A DNA stretch of 64,000 bases from Sphingomonas flavescens. GTDB taxonomy: Bacteria > Pseudomonadota > Alphaproteobacteria > Sphingomonadales > Sphingomonadaceae. Shown here piece after piece: positions 1-7,888 of this stretch; position 1 is the stretch's first letter, and every line of letters begins with the position of its first letter. The translations under genes and the position numbers were made by a program. The notes under the pieces were generated by a model that ran no database searches, was not told where the DNA came from, and saw nothing but the letters and a program-made list of their open reading frames with translations. The stretch covers positions 2,466,001 to 2,530,000 of the forward strand of contig NZ_CP133016.1 of assembly GCF_030866745.1 (NCBI RefSeq), given 5' to 3'.

Positions 1-692
1 CCGTCCTGCTTGAATCCGAAGTCACCCTGAACCTTCTTCACCGCCGTGACGAGGTTGGGAGAGTAGGTGGTTGATGCTGCGTCAGGCTGCGCGCCGGGCT
101 TTGGTTCAGGAGCGGCCGGCAAATAGCCCACGCCGCTCAGGGCGGCCACGATCTGCGGCATGCGCGGGTCGCTTTGGCCAGGCTTGATCGGCTTGCCGTC
201 AGGGATCGGCTGATACTTTACCTTCGACGCGAGTTGGCCGAAGTGGATGTAGGCCTCGCCCAAAGCGCGATATTCATCCGTCTGCGGTGGCAATGTCGCG
301 AGCCAGCCCTTCACGTCACCTTTCTGCAAGGCCTGCTGCAGTCCCTGACGCACGTCGACCTTTTCGTGCGGCAGCGTGTAGACGTCGTGCAACTTGTTCG
401 GATCAGCATACCCATTGGCGAGGGCCGACGCATATTTTAGCGCTGCTTGTGTCAGCGCGGCGCCTTTTTCCCCGCCTTTGAGGAATAGATCCGGGTTCAA
501 GCCGTTCGCTGGCGCCGTGGCGATCGCGTCGCGGAGCTGCTTTTCCGTGTCGGATTTCCAAGCATCATCGATTTCGGGCGAAGCAGGTGCCGACGCGCTC
601 TGGTTGGACGTGTCCTGCACCGAGCAGGCGGTGAGGGCGGTGGTGCACAGGGCAAGGCCTAAGGCCGCGCCGCTCCAGGTTTTTATACTCAT
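1..692 (-). CDS. L,D-transpeptidase, YcbB/LdtD type (3' part beyond window edge)
   Basis: Incomplete gene: 230 codons from an ATG at 692 run off the left edge. Visible are a lipoprotein-type signal ending in LTAC at residues 20-23, a low-complexity linker, an alpha-helical scaffold region (PANGLNPDLF at 61-70) and the start of a peptidoglycan-binding repeat (AVKKVQGDFGFKQDG) at the edge. This is the layout of YcbB-type periplasmic L,D-transpeptidases, which make 3-3 peptidoglycan cross-links. The catalytic YkuD domain with its Cys would lie outside the window, so function is inferred from the scaffold only. The gene would follow astD on the same strand after a 60-base gap. Confidence 0.65.
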   Translation of the reverse strand, partial: MSIKTWSGAALGLALCTTALTACSVQDTSNQSASAPASPEIDDAWKSDTEKQLRDAIATAPANGLNPDLFLKGGEKGAALTQAALKYASALANGYADPNKLHDVYTLPHEKVDVRQGLQQALQKGDVKGWLATLPPQTDEYRALGEAYIHFGQLASKVKYQPIPDGKPIKPGQSDPRMPQIVAALSGVGYLPAAPEPKPGAQPDAASTTYSPNLVTAVKKVQGDFGFKQD

Positions 693-752
693 CGCCGCAA
701 AGAACGCCGCCGGGCCGCAAAGCGATCCACGGCCGTTACGCCTTGTCCCGTT

Positions 753-2180
753 TCAGTCTTCCTGAAAATTGGGGTCGGTCAGGCCTTCGCTGATGGTGGC
801 GCGGACCCGATCGCCCTCGACACTGGTGACAGGATAGGCGCAATAGTCGGCAGCGTAGAAGGCGCTTGGCCGGTGGTTTCCGGATAAGCCGACGCCCCCG
901 AACGGGGCATTTGAGGGCGCGCCGTTCGTCGGCTTGTTCCAGTTGATCACGCCCGCACGGACATTGGCCCAGAAGGTGTCGTAAAGCTCCGGACTTCCGC
1001 CGATGAGGCTTGCCGCCAGTCCGAACCGCGTGTTGTTCGCTTCGGCGATCGCCTGGTCGAATGTCTGCACGCGGATGACCTGCAGTACCGGGCCGAAGAT
1101 CTCCTCATCGGGGCGATCGCGAACGTCGGTGACGTCGATGAGGCCGGGGGTGAGGAAAGGCTTGTCCTTTTCCGGCCGGTCCAGCCGCGCGAGAGGCTTT
1201 GCGCCCTTCATCATCAGGTTGAGCCACAATTCCTGAACGTGGTCGGCGGCGGCATTGTCGATCACCGGGCCCATGAATGGGGCGGGTTCGGCGAATGGCT
1301 CGCCAAGGATCATTCGGTCGAGCAGTTTCCTGATCGCAGCGATCAGCTCGTCGGCCTCGTCTTCCTTGACGATCAGACGGCGCGCCGCCGTGCAACGCTG
1401 TCCGGCCGAGAGATAGGCCGACTGGACGACGAGCGCCGCCGTCGCTTCCAGTTCCTTGGCGTTCCACACCACCAGCGGATTGTTGCCGCCGAGTTCGAGC
1501 GCCAGGATCTTGTGCGGCATCTCGGCGAATTGCTTGTGCAGAGCCATGCCGACGCGCGCGGACCCGGTGAACAGCAGCCCGTCGATGCCCGGATCGCCGG
1601 CCAAGGCGCGGCCTTGATCAGGGCCGCCGATCAGCAAGCGAACGACACCCTCTGGAATCTTCGCTTCGTGGAAGCAATTGACGAGGAATTCACCGACCGC
1701 CGGCGTCTTTTCCGAAGGTTTGAAGACGACCGCATTCCCGGCGATCAGGGCAGGAACGATATGGCCGTTCGGGAGGTGTGCCGGGAAGTTATATGGACCG
1801 AGCACCGCAAGCACGCCATGCGGTTTGTGGCGGACGGTGACCTTGTTGCCCAGCGCAGCTTCCATCCGGCGCTGCGGGGTCCGCTCTGCGTAGGCGTCGA
1901 CTGAGATTTCGACCTTGTTGACGACGGCGCCGACCTCGGTCGTCGCCTCCCACAGCGGCTTCCCCGTTTCGCGCGCGATGAGCGTCGCGAAGTCAGCCTC
2001 GTTCTTGCGGACGACATTGGCGAACCTGCGTACGGCTTCGATCCGGTAAGCGTGCGAATGCGCGGCCCACTCCGGCCAGGCCGACCTCGCGGCAGCAACT
2101 TCGGTCGCGGCGCTACCGGCGCCACCTGACCACAGTTCCGCACCAGTGGCTGGCTCGTAGGAGGTTAGTGTCGCGCTCAC
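753..2180 (-). CDS. astD: N-succinylglutamate 5-semialdehyde dehydrogenase
   Basis: 475 aa, the usual AstD length. It oxidises N-succinylglutamate semialdehyde to N-succinylglutamate with NAD, step 4 of the arginine succinyltransferase (AST) pathway in the cytoplasm. Aldehyde dehydrogenase signatures are intact: the glutamate motif LELGGNNP and the cysteine motif SAGQRCTAARR, plus VLGPYNFPAHLPNGH typical of AstD. The GTG at 2180 is chosen because AGGGG precedes it and the product begins at the conserved MSATLTSYEP; a longer reading frame exists upstream but overlaps selO. It lies 31 bases after selO on the same strand, so the two are probably co-transcribed. The astA/astB genes are about 44 kb away. 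Confidence 0.93.
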   Translation of the reverse strand: MSATLTSYEPATGAELWSGGAGSAATEVAAARSAWPEWAAHSHAYRIEAVRRFANVVRKNEADFATLIARETGKPLWEATTEVGAVVNKVEISVDAYAERTPQRRMEAALGNKVTVRHKPHGVLAVLGPYNFPAHLPNGHIVPALIAGNAVVFKPSEKTPAVGEFLVNCFHEAKIPEGVVRLLIGGPDQGRALAGDPGIDGLLFTGSARVGMALHKQFAEMPHKILALELGGNNPLVVWNAKELEATAALVVQSAYLSAGQRCTAARRLIVKEDEADELIAAIRKLLDRMILGEPFAEPAPFMGPVIDNAAADHVQELWLNLMMKGAKPLARLDRPEKDKPFLTPGLIDVTDVRDRPDEEIFGPVLQVIRVQTFDQAIAEANNTRFGLAASLIGGSPELYDTFWANVRAGVINWNKPTNGAPSNAPFGGVGLSGNHRPSAFYAADYCAYPVTSVEGDRVRATISEGLTDPNFQED

Positions 2181-2211
2181 GTCCGCGCTGCCCCTGTCGT
2201 ACGCTGCGTTT

Positions 2212-3588
2212 TCAACGGTGCGGTGCATCCTGCTTGATTGCGGCCCCCATGCGCCGAATTGCCTTAACCTTGTTGTTAAACGCTTGCCAATCGTCACGCT
2301 CGGCAATGTCGGACCAGATTCGCTCCACCTCATCGATGGGCATGGAGCATGGCGCGGGATCGGACCAATATTCGTGCGTCGGCGGTATGCCGCGCCCCTC
2401 AAGCAATTTGGCGAGCGCGCGAAATTCTTCCGCAGGATATCGGTCAGCGCCCGGATCGCAGCCGCCGCGCCAGTCAAAGAAGACGCGGTCGATCGAGGCG
2501 GCCTTCGTCGCCAGCGCACGTATCAGCGCGCCAGCGACCGGTCGGTCGTTATCCCCCGCTACGATGCCGAGGCGGGCGACGAGCGCTTTCGTCAACTCAT
2601 CCTCGAAACGACTGCTCCATGACCCGAGCAGCTCAGAAAGCGCCGGCGCGGCGGCATTGATCGCCAGGCACCCAGCCAATTGCGCAATGTCCCAGTGAAT
2701 CGCTTCCGGTTGCCGTCCGAAAGCGTAGAGGCCGCCATGGTCGAAATAGGCGGCGGTGAATTCTGGATCCCAGAAGGGCGTGAATCGCCACGGACCATAA
2801 TCGAAGCTTTCTCCGGTGATGTTGATATTGTCGCTGTTGAGCACGCCGTGCACGAATCCGACAGCAAGGTAGGACGCGGCCAAAGTCGCGGTGGCCGAAC
2901 AGACGCGATCGAATAGCCGCGTGGCATTTCCTGCGTCGTCTTCGCCCGGTTGCGCGCCGTAAAGCTCGTCCAAGCAGTAGCGGGTCAACGCCTTCAAATT
3001 GTCGGCCTGACCGAAGAAGGCGAGGCGCTGAAAGGTCCCAATGCGGATGTGGCCATGGCTGAGCCGCGTCAGCACCGCCGACCGTGTGGGGGAGGGCTCA
3101 TCGCCACGCTCCAGCTCTTCGCCGGTTTCGAATAGCGCGAAGGTCTTCGACGTGTTGACGCCGAGCGCCTCGAGCATCTCGGTCGCCAAAACCTCGCGCA
3201 TTCCGCCCTTGAGCGTCAGGCGACCGTCAGCGTGGCGGCTGTAAGGCGTCTGGCCGGACCCCTTGGTGCCGAGCTCGAGCAGCCGGCCTTGGTCATCGCG
3301 AAACTGGGCGAAGGTGAAGCCGCGCCCATCTCCAATGTCCGGATTGTACACGCGAAATTGGTGACCGTGATATCGGAGCGCCAGCGGCTGCGGCAGATTG
3401 TCTGGCAGGGGCTCGAAGCGGCAGAAATGACTGGCCCAGCCAGCTTCATCCAGATCAAGACCGATCCGCTTCGCCCATCGGGTGTTGGCAAAGCGTATCG
3501 TGCATTGCGGGAAGTCGGCCGGCTGGACGGCGTCATAGAAATCCGGCCCAAGCGTCACGATTTTCGGGTCGGGTCGCGGGTCGGCCAT
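2212..3588 (-). CDS. selO: Protein adenylyltransferase SelO (YdiU family)
   Basis: 458 aa. SelO proteins have a kinase-like fold that binds ATP upside down and transfer AMP to protein Ser/Thr/Tyr hydroxyls; in E. coli this is linked to redox control. Family signatures visible are RYHGHQF near residue 80, the GTKGSGQTPYSR loop, GGMREVLATEMLEALG and the NSDNINITGESFDYGP active-site segment. The ATG at 3588 gives MADPRPDP; a TTG three codons upstream is also possible. It is immediately followed by astD (31 bases). The AMPylated substrate here is unknown. Confidence 0.88.
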   Translation of the reverse strand: MADPRPDPKIVTLGPDFYDAVQPADFPQCTIRFANTRWAKRIGLDLDEAGWASHFCRFEPLPDNLPQPLALRYHGHQFRVYNPDIGDGRGFTFAQFRDDQGRLLELGTKGSGQTPYSRHADGRLTLKGGMREVLATEMLEALGVNTSKTFALFETGEELERGDEPSPTRSAVLTRLSHGHIRIGTFQRLAFFGQADNLKALTRYCLDELYGAQPGEDDAGNATRLFDRVCSATATLAASYLAVGFVHGVLNSDNINITGESFDYGPWRFTPFWDPEFTAAYFDHGGLYAFGRQPEAIHWDIAQLAGCLAINAAAPALSELLGSWSSRFEDELTKALVARLGIVAGDNDRPVAGALIRALATKAASIDRVFFDWRGGCDPGADRYPAEEFRALAKLLEGRGIPPTHEYWSDPAPCSMPIDEVERIWSDIAERDDWQAFNNKVKAIRRMGAAIKQDAPHR

Positions 3589-3623
3589 AGGAAGCAAATG
3601 GGATCGTGCCGTGCCGGTTCCAA

Positions 3624-4253
3624 CTAGCGCACGAGCGCTTTCAGTTTCTCTATCGCCGACGAATCGGGCTCGTCGGGAGCGATCGTGCTGGCGAAATTTC
3701 CATTCCGATCGAACAGCAGCGCTGTCGCCGTATGGTTCATCTCCTTGCCCATCGCCGCGTGCGGCGTCGGCTCGGCGAAAATCCCGAACTGCTTTTTGAC
3801 TTGATCGATTTGGGCCTGATCGCCGGTGAGTCCGATGATCGGCGCGTTAAACAGGCTGGCATACTGGCCGACCTCTTTGGGTCCGTCATTCTTTGGATCG
3901 ATGGTGACGAACACAAGGCGCAGCGCCTGATCGTTGGCGGCTTCCCGGCGCAGTTTTACCAGTCGGGAAAGGGTCGTCGGGCAGACATCGCCGCATCGCG
4001 TGAAGCCGAAATAGATGGCGTAAGGTTTGCCGGCCAGCGCCTGACTGGAAAAGCTCTTCCCATTTCCATCGACGAGGGTGAACGGACCGCCGAAGCTTGC
4101 TGCTCTGCCCGACGCCGTCGTTGGAACCGACGCGGTCTGCTCACGCGGGATGAGGTATAGCGCCGCGGCACCGGCGGCCGCGATCGCGACAAGCACCCAC
4201 AGCAAGATACGCACGGTCCGGGCGGTCGATGTCTTGGAAACTTGCTCGGTCAA
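3624..4253 (-). CDS. SCO1/SenC/PrrC family copper chaperone
   Basis: 209 aa with one N-terminal membrane anchor (residues about 15-34) and a periplasmic thioredoxin-like domain. The copper-binding motif CxxxC is present as RCGDVCP (Cys87, Cys91) and the third ligand His is in MNHTA (His174). SCO proteins deliver copper to, or keep reduced, the CuA site of cytochrome c oxidase subunit II. No oxidase subunit lies nearby, so the partner is inferred from the family. It is on the same strand as selO-astD, 35 bases upstream of selO. Confidence 0.9.
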   Translation of the reverse strand: MTEQVSKTSTARTVRILLWVLVAIAAAGAAALYLIPREQTASVPTTASGRAASFGGPFTLVDGNGKSFSSQALAGKPYAIYFGFTRCGDVCPTTLSRLVKLRREAANDQALRLVFVTIDPKNDGPKEVGQYASLFNAPIIGLTGDQAQIDQVKKQFGIFAEPTPHAAMGKEMNHTATALLFDRNGNFASTIAPDEPDSSAIEKLKALVR

Positions 4254-4338
4254 CGGGAGTCCTTTCCGCAGGGCGCCCTAAACGTTTACTCTCTGGCAGC
4301 AACCGTCTGATACTCCGGCCTCAACCGGCGAGGATTTC

Positions 4339-4692
4339 ATGGCAAGCAGCGCACCAACATCCGCGAAAGACGATCCCTTTGCGGATCGTCGCGTTTATCC
4401 GCGGGTGCCGGTCGCCTTGCCCGCATTCCTGCAGGCGGACGGAAAGCGGCACTTCGTGCAGATCCTCGATCTGTCGGCCGGCGGCGCGAAACTGAACTGC
4501 TCGCAGAAATTGGCGTCCGGGACTGCCGTGGTGCTGGATTGTGGAACGCTGGGTCGCGGCGCGGTGGTTCGCTGGCAGAATGGTGACGCGCTCGGTCTCT
4601 GCTTTGACCGCGAACTCGATCCCCGCGACGTGACGGCGCTGGCAGAGCGATCACAGGCGTTGGCAGCCTTGATCAAGACACGCGAAAGCTGA
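4339..4692 (+). CDS. PilZ domain protein
   Basis: 117 aa, a single PilZ domain. The cyclic-di-GMP binding signature is present: RRVYPR (RxxxR) at residues 17-22 and DLSAGGAKL (D/NxSxxG) near residue 43. Single-domain PilZ proteins are receptors for cyclic-di-GMP that alter a partner protein. GAGG sits about 5 bases before the ATG. It is transcribed alone, divergently from the SCO gene. The two GGDEF-EAL proteins later in the window could make or remove its ligand; that link is inference. Confidence 0.85.
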   Translation: MASSAPTSAKDDPFADRRVYPRVPVALPAFLQADGKRHFVQILDLSAGGAKLNCSQKLASGTAVVLDCGTLGRGAVVRWQNGDALGLCFDRELDPRDVTALAERSQALAALIKTRES

Positions 4693-4816
4693 CCGCGCGC
4701 GTATTGCAAAGATTTCATGGGAACTTGCGGGAAGTCCCGGCGCTTGGTGCCTATGCTGCGGCGCACAATCAGGTCGAACTTACAGGATAGCCGGTTCAGC
4801 GCGAACTGATCCCGTC

Positions 4817-5047
4817 ATGAAAGTCATCCCCAAATTCCTTTGCCGCAGGATCGGCCATCGCCGGTCTTCGCGTGGCGCTTACCTCGATGAGCAAGAACAT
4901 CGCTGGCGTTCGGTGTGCCGGCGATGCGGCGTGCCGCTGCGCAAGCACGGTCTTCGCGGCTGGGAAGAGGTTCGGGCGGAGGAGGAAGAAATGGAGGCCC
5001 GAGCCGGAATCGAACCGGCGTGCAAGGATTTGCAGTCCTCTGCGTAA
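4817..5047 (+). CDS. Small CxxC protein, uncharacterised
   Basis: 76 aa. The first two thirds look like a genuine small protein: basic N-terminus, CRRIGH, then SVCRRCGVPL with a CxxC pair followed by a conserved-looking RGW, suggesting a half zinc ribbon. The last 19 codons run antisense into the tRNA-Cys gene, so the tail is dictated by tRNA sequence. No clear Shine-Dalgarno precedes the ATG. Function unknown. The real protein might start or end elsewhere. Confidence 0.5.
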   Translation: MKVIPKFLCRRIGHRRSSRGAYLDEQEHRWRSVCRRCGVPLRKHGLRGWEEVRAEEEEMEARAGIEPACKDLQSSA

Positions 5048-5065
5048 CCACTCCGCCATCGGGCC
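4992..5065 (-). tRNA. tRNA-Cys (GCA)
   Basis: Reading the minus strand, a full cloverleaf is present: acceptor GGCCCGA pairs with TCGGGCC, the anticodon loop is CTGCAAA with anticodon GCA, the T arm carries GGTTCGATTCC, and discriminator T is followed by an encoded CCA. Without CCA the gene spans 4995-5065. It is isolated from other RNA genes and lies antisense to the 3' end of the small CxxC ORF. Confidence 0.97.
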
Positions 5066-5212
5066 GGGGAGAGCGCGCGCTTTGGCGCGACCGTGCGGCT
5101 CAGGTCAACCCCGTCCCTCCCTTTGTCTTTCGATGAATGATGGTTGGCGCGGGTGGCGCTGGCCGATATGAGCCACCACATCGCCGGCCTTCGCGAAGCG
5201 CGCAGGTCGCGC

Positions 5213-5243
5213 TTGAACTTTAGGTGTGTTAGCGGCATATAAC
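5213..5243 (+). promoter_or_regulatory. Candidate promoter of pcm-tolC-popZ, possibly leaderless
   Basis: TTGAAC at 5213-5218 and CATATAAC at 5236-5243 give a -35/-10 pair with 17-19 base spacing. The gene start ATG is at 5248, so initiation 5-7 bases after the -10 would fall on or next to the A of ATG. No Shine-Dalgarno precedes the ATG, consistent with a leaderless mRNA. Seen by eye only. Confidence 0.4.
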
Positions 5244-5247
5244 AGTT

Positions 5248-5895
5248 ATGACGGTGCAGAGTCCGATCCCCGATTTCGCCGTGGCCCGCGAGGCGATGGT
5301 CGAAAGCCAGCTTCGCCCGCAGGGCGTGACCGATCCCGGCGTCCTTGACGCGATGGGGAAGGTCGCGCGCGAGAAATTCCTGCCGAGCCATACGCGGCCG
5401 CTGGCTTATGTCGATCGCGCCGTTGGGCTCGGCGGCAACCGCTTCCTCCCCGCGCCGGCGGTGCTTGGGCAATTGCTGACCCAGATGCGGCCTGAAGCGG
5501 GGCAAAGCGCTTTGGTGATCGGTGCAGGAACCGGCTATTCCGCGGCAGTGCTCACAGCGATTGGGCTGCGGGTCACGGCAATCGAAAGCGATGCGGAACT
5601 CATAGCGGCCGCAGGGCCGGGCGTGAGCCTCATCTCCGGCAATCTTGAATCGGGCTCTGCGAACGGCGGCTCGTTCGACCAGATCCTCATCGATGGCGCT
5701 GTCGAATATATTCCAGAAGCCATCATCGAGCAGCTGGCCGATGGTGGCCGGCTCGGGGCGGCACTGATCGACCGCGGAATCACGCGGCTGATCGTCGGGC
5801 GCAACGCTGGCGGGGCGTTCGGCTATCTTTCCATCGGCGATGCCGGAGTGCCGGCGCTGCCCGGTTTCACCCGGCGGCAGGCTTTCAGTTTTTAG
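5248..5895 (+). CDS. pcm: Protein-L-isoaspartate O-methyltransferase family protein
   Basis: 215 aa. Fold and motifs of PCMT: VESQLRPQGV near the N-terminus, the SAM-binding loop VIGAGTGYSAAVL (about residues 90-102) and the acidic IESD after beta-2. PCMTs methylate isoaspartyl residues in damaged proteins so they can be repaired. Short copies directly upstream of a TolC gene are common in sphingomonads and some have lost the classic substrate loop, so activity on isoaspartate is inferred. It is followed after 9 bases by tolC. No ribosome binding site is seen, and the promoter sits directly at the ATG. Confidence 0.82.
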   Translation: MTVQSPIPDFAVAREAMVESQLRPQGVTDPGVLDAMGKVAREKFLPSHTRPLAYVDRAVGLGGNRFLPAPAVLGQLLTQMRPEAGQSALVIGAGTGYSAAVLTAIGLRVTAIESDAELIAAAGPGVSLISGNLESGSANGGSFDQILIDGAVEYIPEAIIEQLADGGRLGAALIDRGITRLIVGRNAGGAFGYLSIGDAGVPALPGFTRRQAFSF

Positions 5896-5904
5896 GGGAC
5901 GAGC

Positions 5905-7413
5905 GTGGTTCGCAAGCTCATTTCGGGGGCGCTCATCGCTGCGCTCATGGCAGGAACGGCCAGCGCAGATACGCTGCGCGAGGCGCTGGTCTCGGCTTAC
6001 CAGACCAATCCGACGCTAAATTCGCAGAGAGAAACGCTGCGCGGAACTGACGCTACCGTCGCGATCGCCAAGGCCGCCGGCCGGCCGCAGGTGAGTGGAC
6101 AAGTTGGGTTGAACCGCAACCTTACGCGCAGCGGCGTGATCGCCCAGACCCAGGGAAATTCTCATAACATCAGCCTGAGCGGCGGCATCGACATAACCTA
6201 TCCGTTGTTCAACGGAGGTGCTGTCCGGAATAACGTGCGCGCAGCAGAAACGCGCGTCGAAGCGGGCAGGGCAACCCTGCGGGCGGTCGAAGGCGACGTG
6301 TTCACGCAGGCCGTGGCCGCGTACATGGACGTGATCCGCGACCGTGCGATCGTCGAGCTGAACCAGAACAACGTGAAGGTGCTCGACACGAACCTGCAGG
6401 CCACGCAGGACCGGTTTCAAATTGGAGATTTGACGCGCACCGACGTTGCGCAATCCGAAGCGCGTCTCTCGCTTGGTCGTTCGCAGCTGGCCACGGCGCA
6501 GGGCCGCCTGATCGGCAGCGAGGCCACCTACCGCCAGATCGTTGGTCATGCGCCGGGCGTACTGGCGCCGCCGCCGCCGCTGCCTCCGCTGCCAAAGACT
6601 GCCGACGAGGCGGTGCAGATCGCGCTCGCCAACAACCCGGACCTTGTGGCCATCAGTCGTCAGGCGGTTGCTGCCGGCTATGACGTGAATGTGGCGCGTG
6701 CAAGCCGCCTGCCCACCGTTGGCGCAGTCGCTTCAGGCGATTACGTCAACCAGATTACGGGTGGGACGAATGGTCTGAGCCGGGCCGGTACCGCCACTTC
6801 GATTGGCCTTTCCGCCAACATCCCCCTGTTTCAAGGCGGTCTACCTGCGGCGCGGATCCGTCAGGCGCAGGCACAGCAAGGCGCAGTGCTGGAACAGGTT
6901 GTTGGCACCGAACGCGCGGTGGTGCAGGCGGCAAGGGCCGCCTTCGCCAACTATGACGCGGCGCAGCGCGCGATCCAGGCAAATACTGTTGCGGTCCAGG
7001 CGAACCAGCTGGCGCTCGAAGGTAACCGTGCCGAGCAGGGCGTCGGTACGCGTACCATCATCGAAGTCCTGAACGCGGAGCAGGAATTGCTGAACGCGCA
7101 GGTGCTGCTCGTGACTGCCAAGCGCGATGCCTATGTGGCGGGTTTCCAGCTGCTCAACGCCATGGGTCAGGCACAGGCTCAATATCTGGGACTGGACGGC
7201 GGGCCGTTGTACGACCCGCTTGGCAACTATCGCACCGTTTCGAAGAACTGGAACGACTGGGCGAGTGATCCGCGTCATCCAACGATCTCCACCCGTACGG
7301 TGGCACCCGAGGAAATGCCGGCCGCGCCGATCGTGACTTCCGAGGTAGGAACACCGAGGATCGACCCGACCCCGCCAGTAATCACGACGGGCGTGACTCC
7401 GACCCCGCAATAA
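5905..7413 (+). CDS. tolC: TolC-type outer membrane efflux channel
   Basis: 502 aa. The N-terminal signal peptide ends at TASADTLREAL; two OEP repeats follow (about 25-220 and 235-425), each with the long periplasmic helices and strands of the TolC barrel, for example PLFNGGAVRNNVRAAE and IPLFQGGLPAARIRQA. The trimeric channel spans outer membrane and periplasm for type I secretion or RND efflux. The C-terminal 75 residues are Pro/Thr-rich. The start is GTG with AGGGGACG 6 bases upstream. It lies between pcm and popZ in a probable operon; partner pump genes are not adjacent. Confidence 0.92.
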   Translation: MVRKLISGALIAALMAGTASADTLREALVSAYQTNPTLNSQRETLRGTDATVAIAKAAGRPQVSGQVGLNRNLTRSGVIAQTQGNSHNISLSGGIDITYPLFNGGAVRNNVRAAETRVEAGRATLRAVEGDVFTQAVAAYMDVIRDRAIVELNQNNVKVLDTNLQATQDRFQIGDLTRTDVAQSEARLSLGRSQLATAQGRLIGSEATYRQIVGHAPGVLAPPPPLPPLPKTADEAVQIALANNPDLVAISRQAVAAGYDVNVARASRLPTVGAVASGDYVNQITGGTNGLSRAGTATSIGLSANIPLFQGGLPAARIRQAQAQQGAVLEQVVGTERAVVQAARAAFANYDAAQRAIQANTVAVQANQLALEGNRAEQGVGTRTIIEVLNAEQELLNAQVLLVTAKRDAYVAGFQLLNAMGQAQAQYLGLDGGPLYDPLGNYRTVSKNWNDWASDPRHPTISTRTVAPEEMPAAPIVTSEVGTPRIDPTPPVITTGVTPTPQ

Positions 7414-7428
7414 CGTTACTGCTTGGCC

Positions 7429-7851
7429 ATGCAGTCGCCAGGCCGTGAACCTTCGATGGAAGACATCCTTGCCTCGATCAAGAAAGTGATCGCGGAGGAG
7501 AAAGATTTGCGCGCGGCGCCGGCGCCTGAGCGAGTCGAGGAAGATTCCTTACCAGAGGATGTGGACGGCGACGACGTGCTTGAGCTCGACGAGCCGCTTG
7601 CACCACCCATCGACCTGGGTCCGCCGCTGGTTGATGAGCAAGCCGCTGGCCGGAGCCGCCAGCGACTGGAAGAGCTCCAAACCGTCGCCGCGACGGCCCC
7701 CCCCCCGCCGGCTGGCCCCAACCCCCTTGAAGAAATCATTCGCGGGATGCTCCGCCCGATGCTGAAGCAGTGGCTCGACGAGCATTTGCCGCAAATGGTC
7801 GATGAGCACGTGAAGCGCGAAATCTCCCGGATCACCGGACGCCCACTCTAA
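7429..7851 (+). CDS. popZ: PopZ family polar organising protein (DUF2497)
   Basis: 140 aa. The N-terminal signature PSMEDILASIKKVIAEE and the C-terminal helices PLEEIIRGMLRPMLKQWLDE ending in VKREISRIT are diagnostic of PopZ/DUF2497, with a Pro/Glu-rich spacer between. In Caulobacter PopZ forms a polar microdomain that anchors the ParB-parS centromere. The ATG at 7429 is preferred; a TTG two codons earlier is possible. A position between tolC and valS is common in sphingomonads. Confidence 0.85.
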   Translation: MQSPGREPSMEDILASIKKVIAEEKDLRAAPAPERVEEDSLPEDVDGDDVLELDEPLAPPIDLGPPLVDEQAAGRSRQRLEELQTVAATAPPPPAGPNPLEEIIRGMLRPMLKQWLDEHLPQMVDEHVKREISRITGRPL

Positions 7852-7888
7852 TCTTCCCGCTCTGCCGCGGGTTTGCTACGCCACCGGC

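Noticed and set aside
174..765. Plus-strand open frames at the left end
   Set aside because: They are antisense to a minus-strand reading frame with a lipoprotein signal and L,D-transpeptidase scaffold features.
4796..5059. Minus-strand open frames across the tRNA-Cys gene
   Set aside because: They translate the tRNA itself and show no protein pattern.
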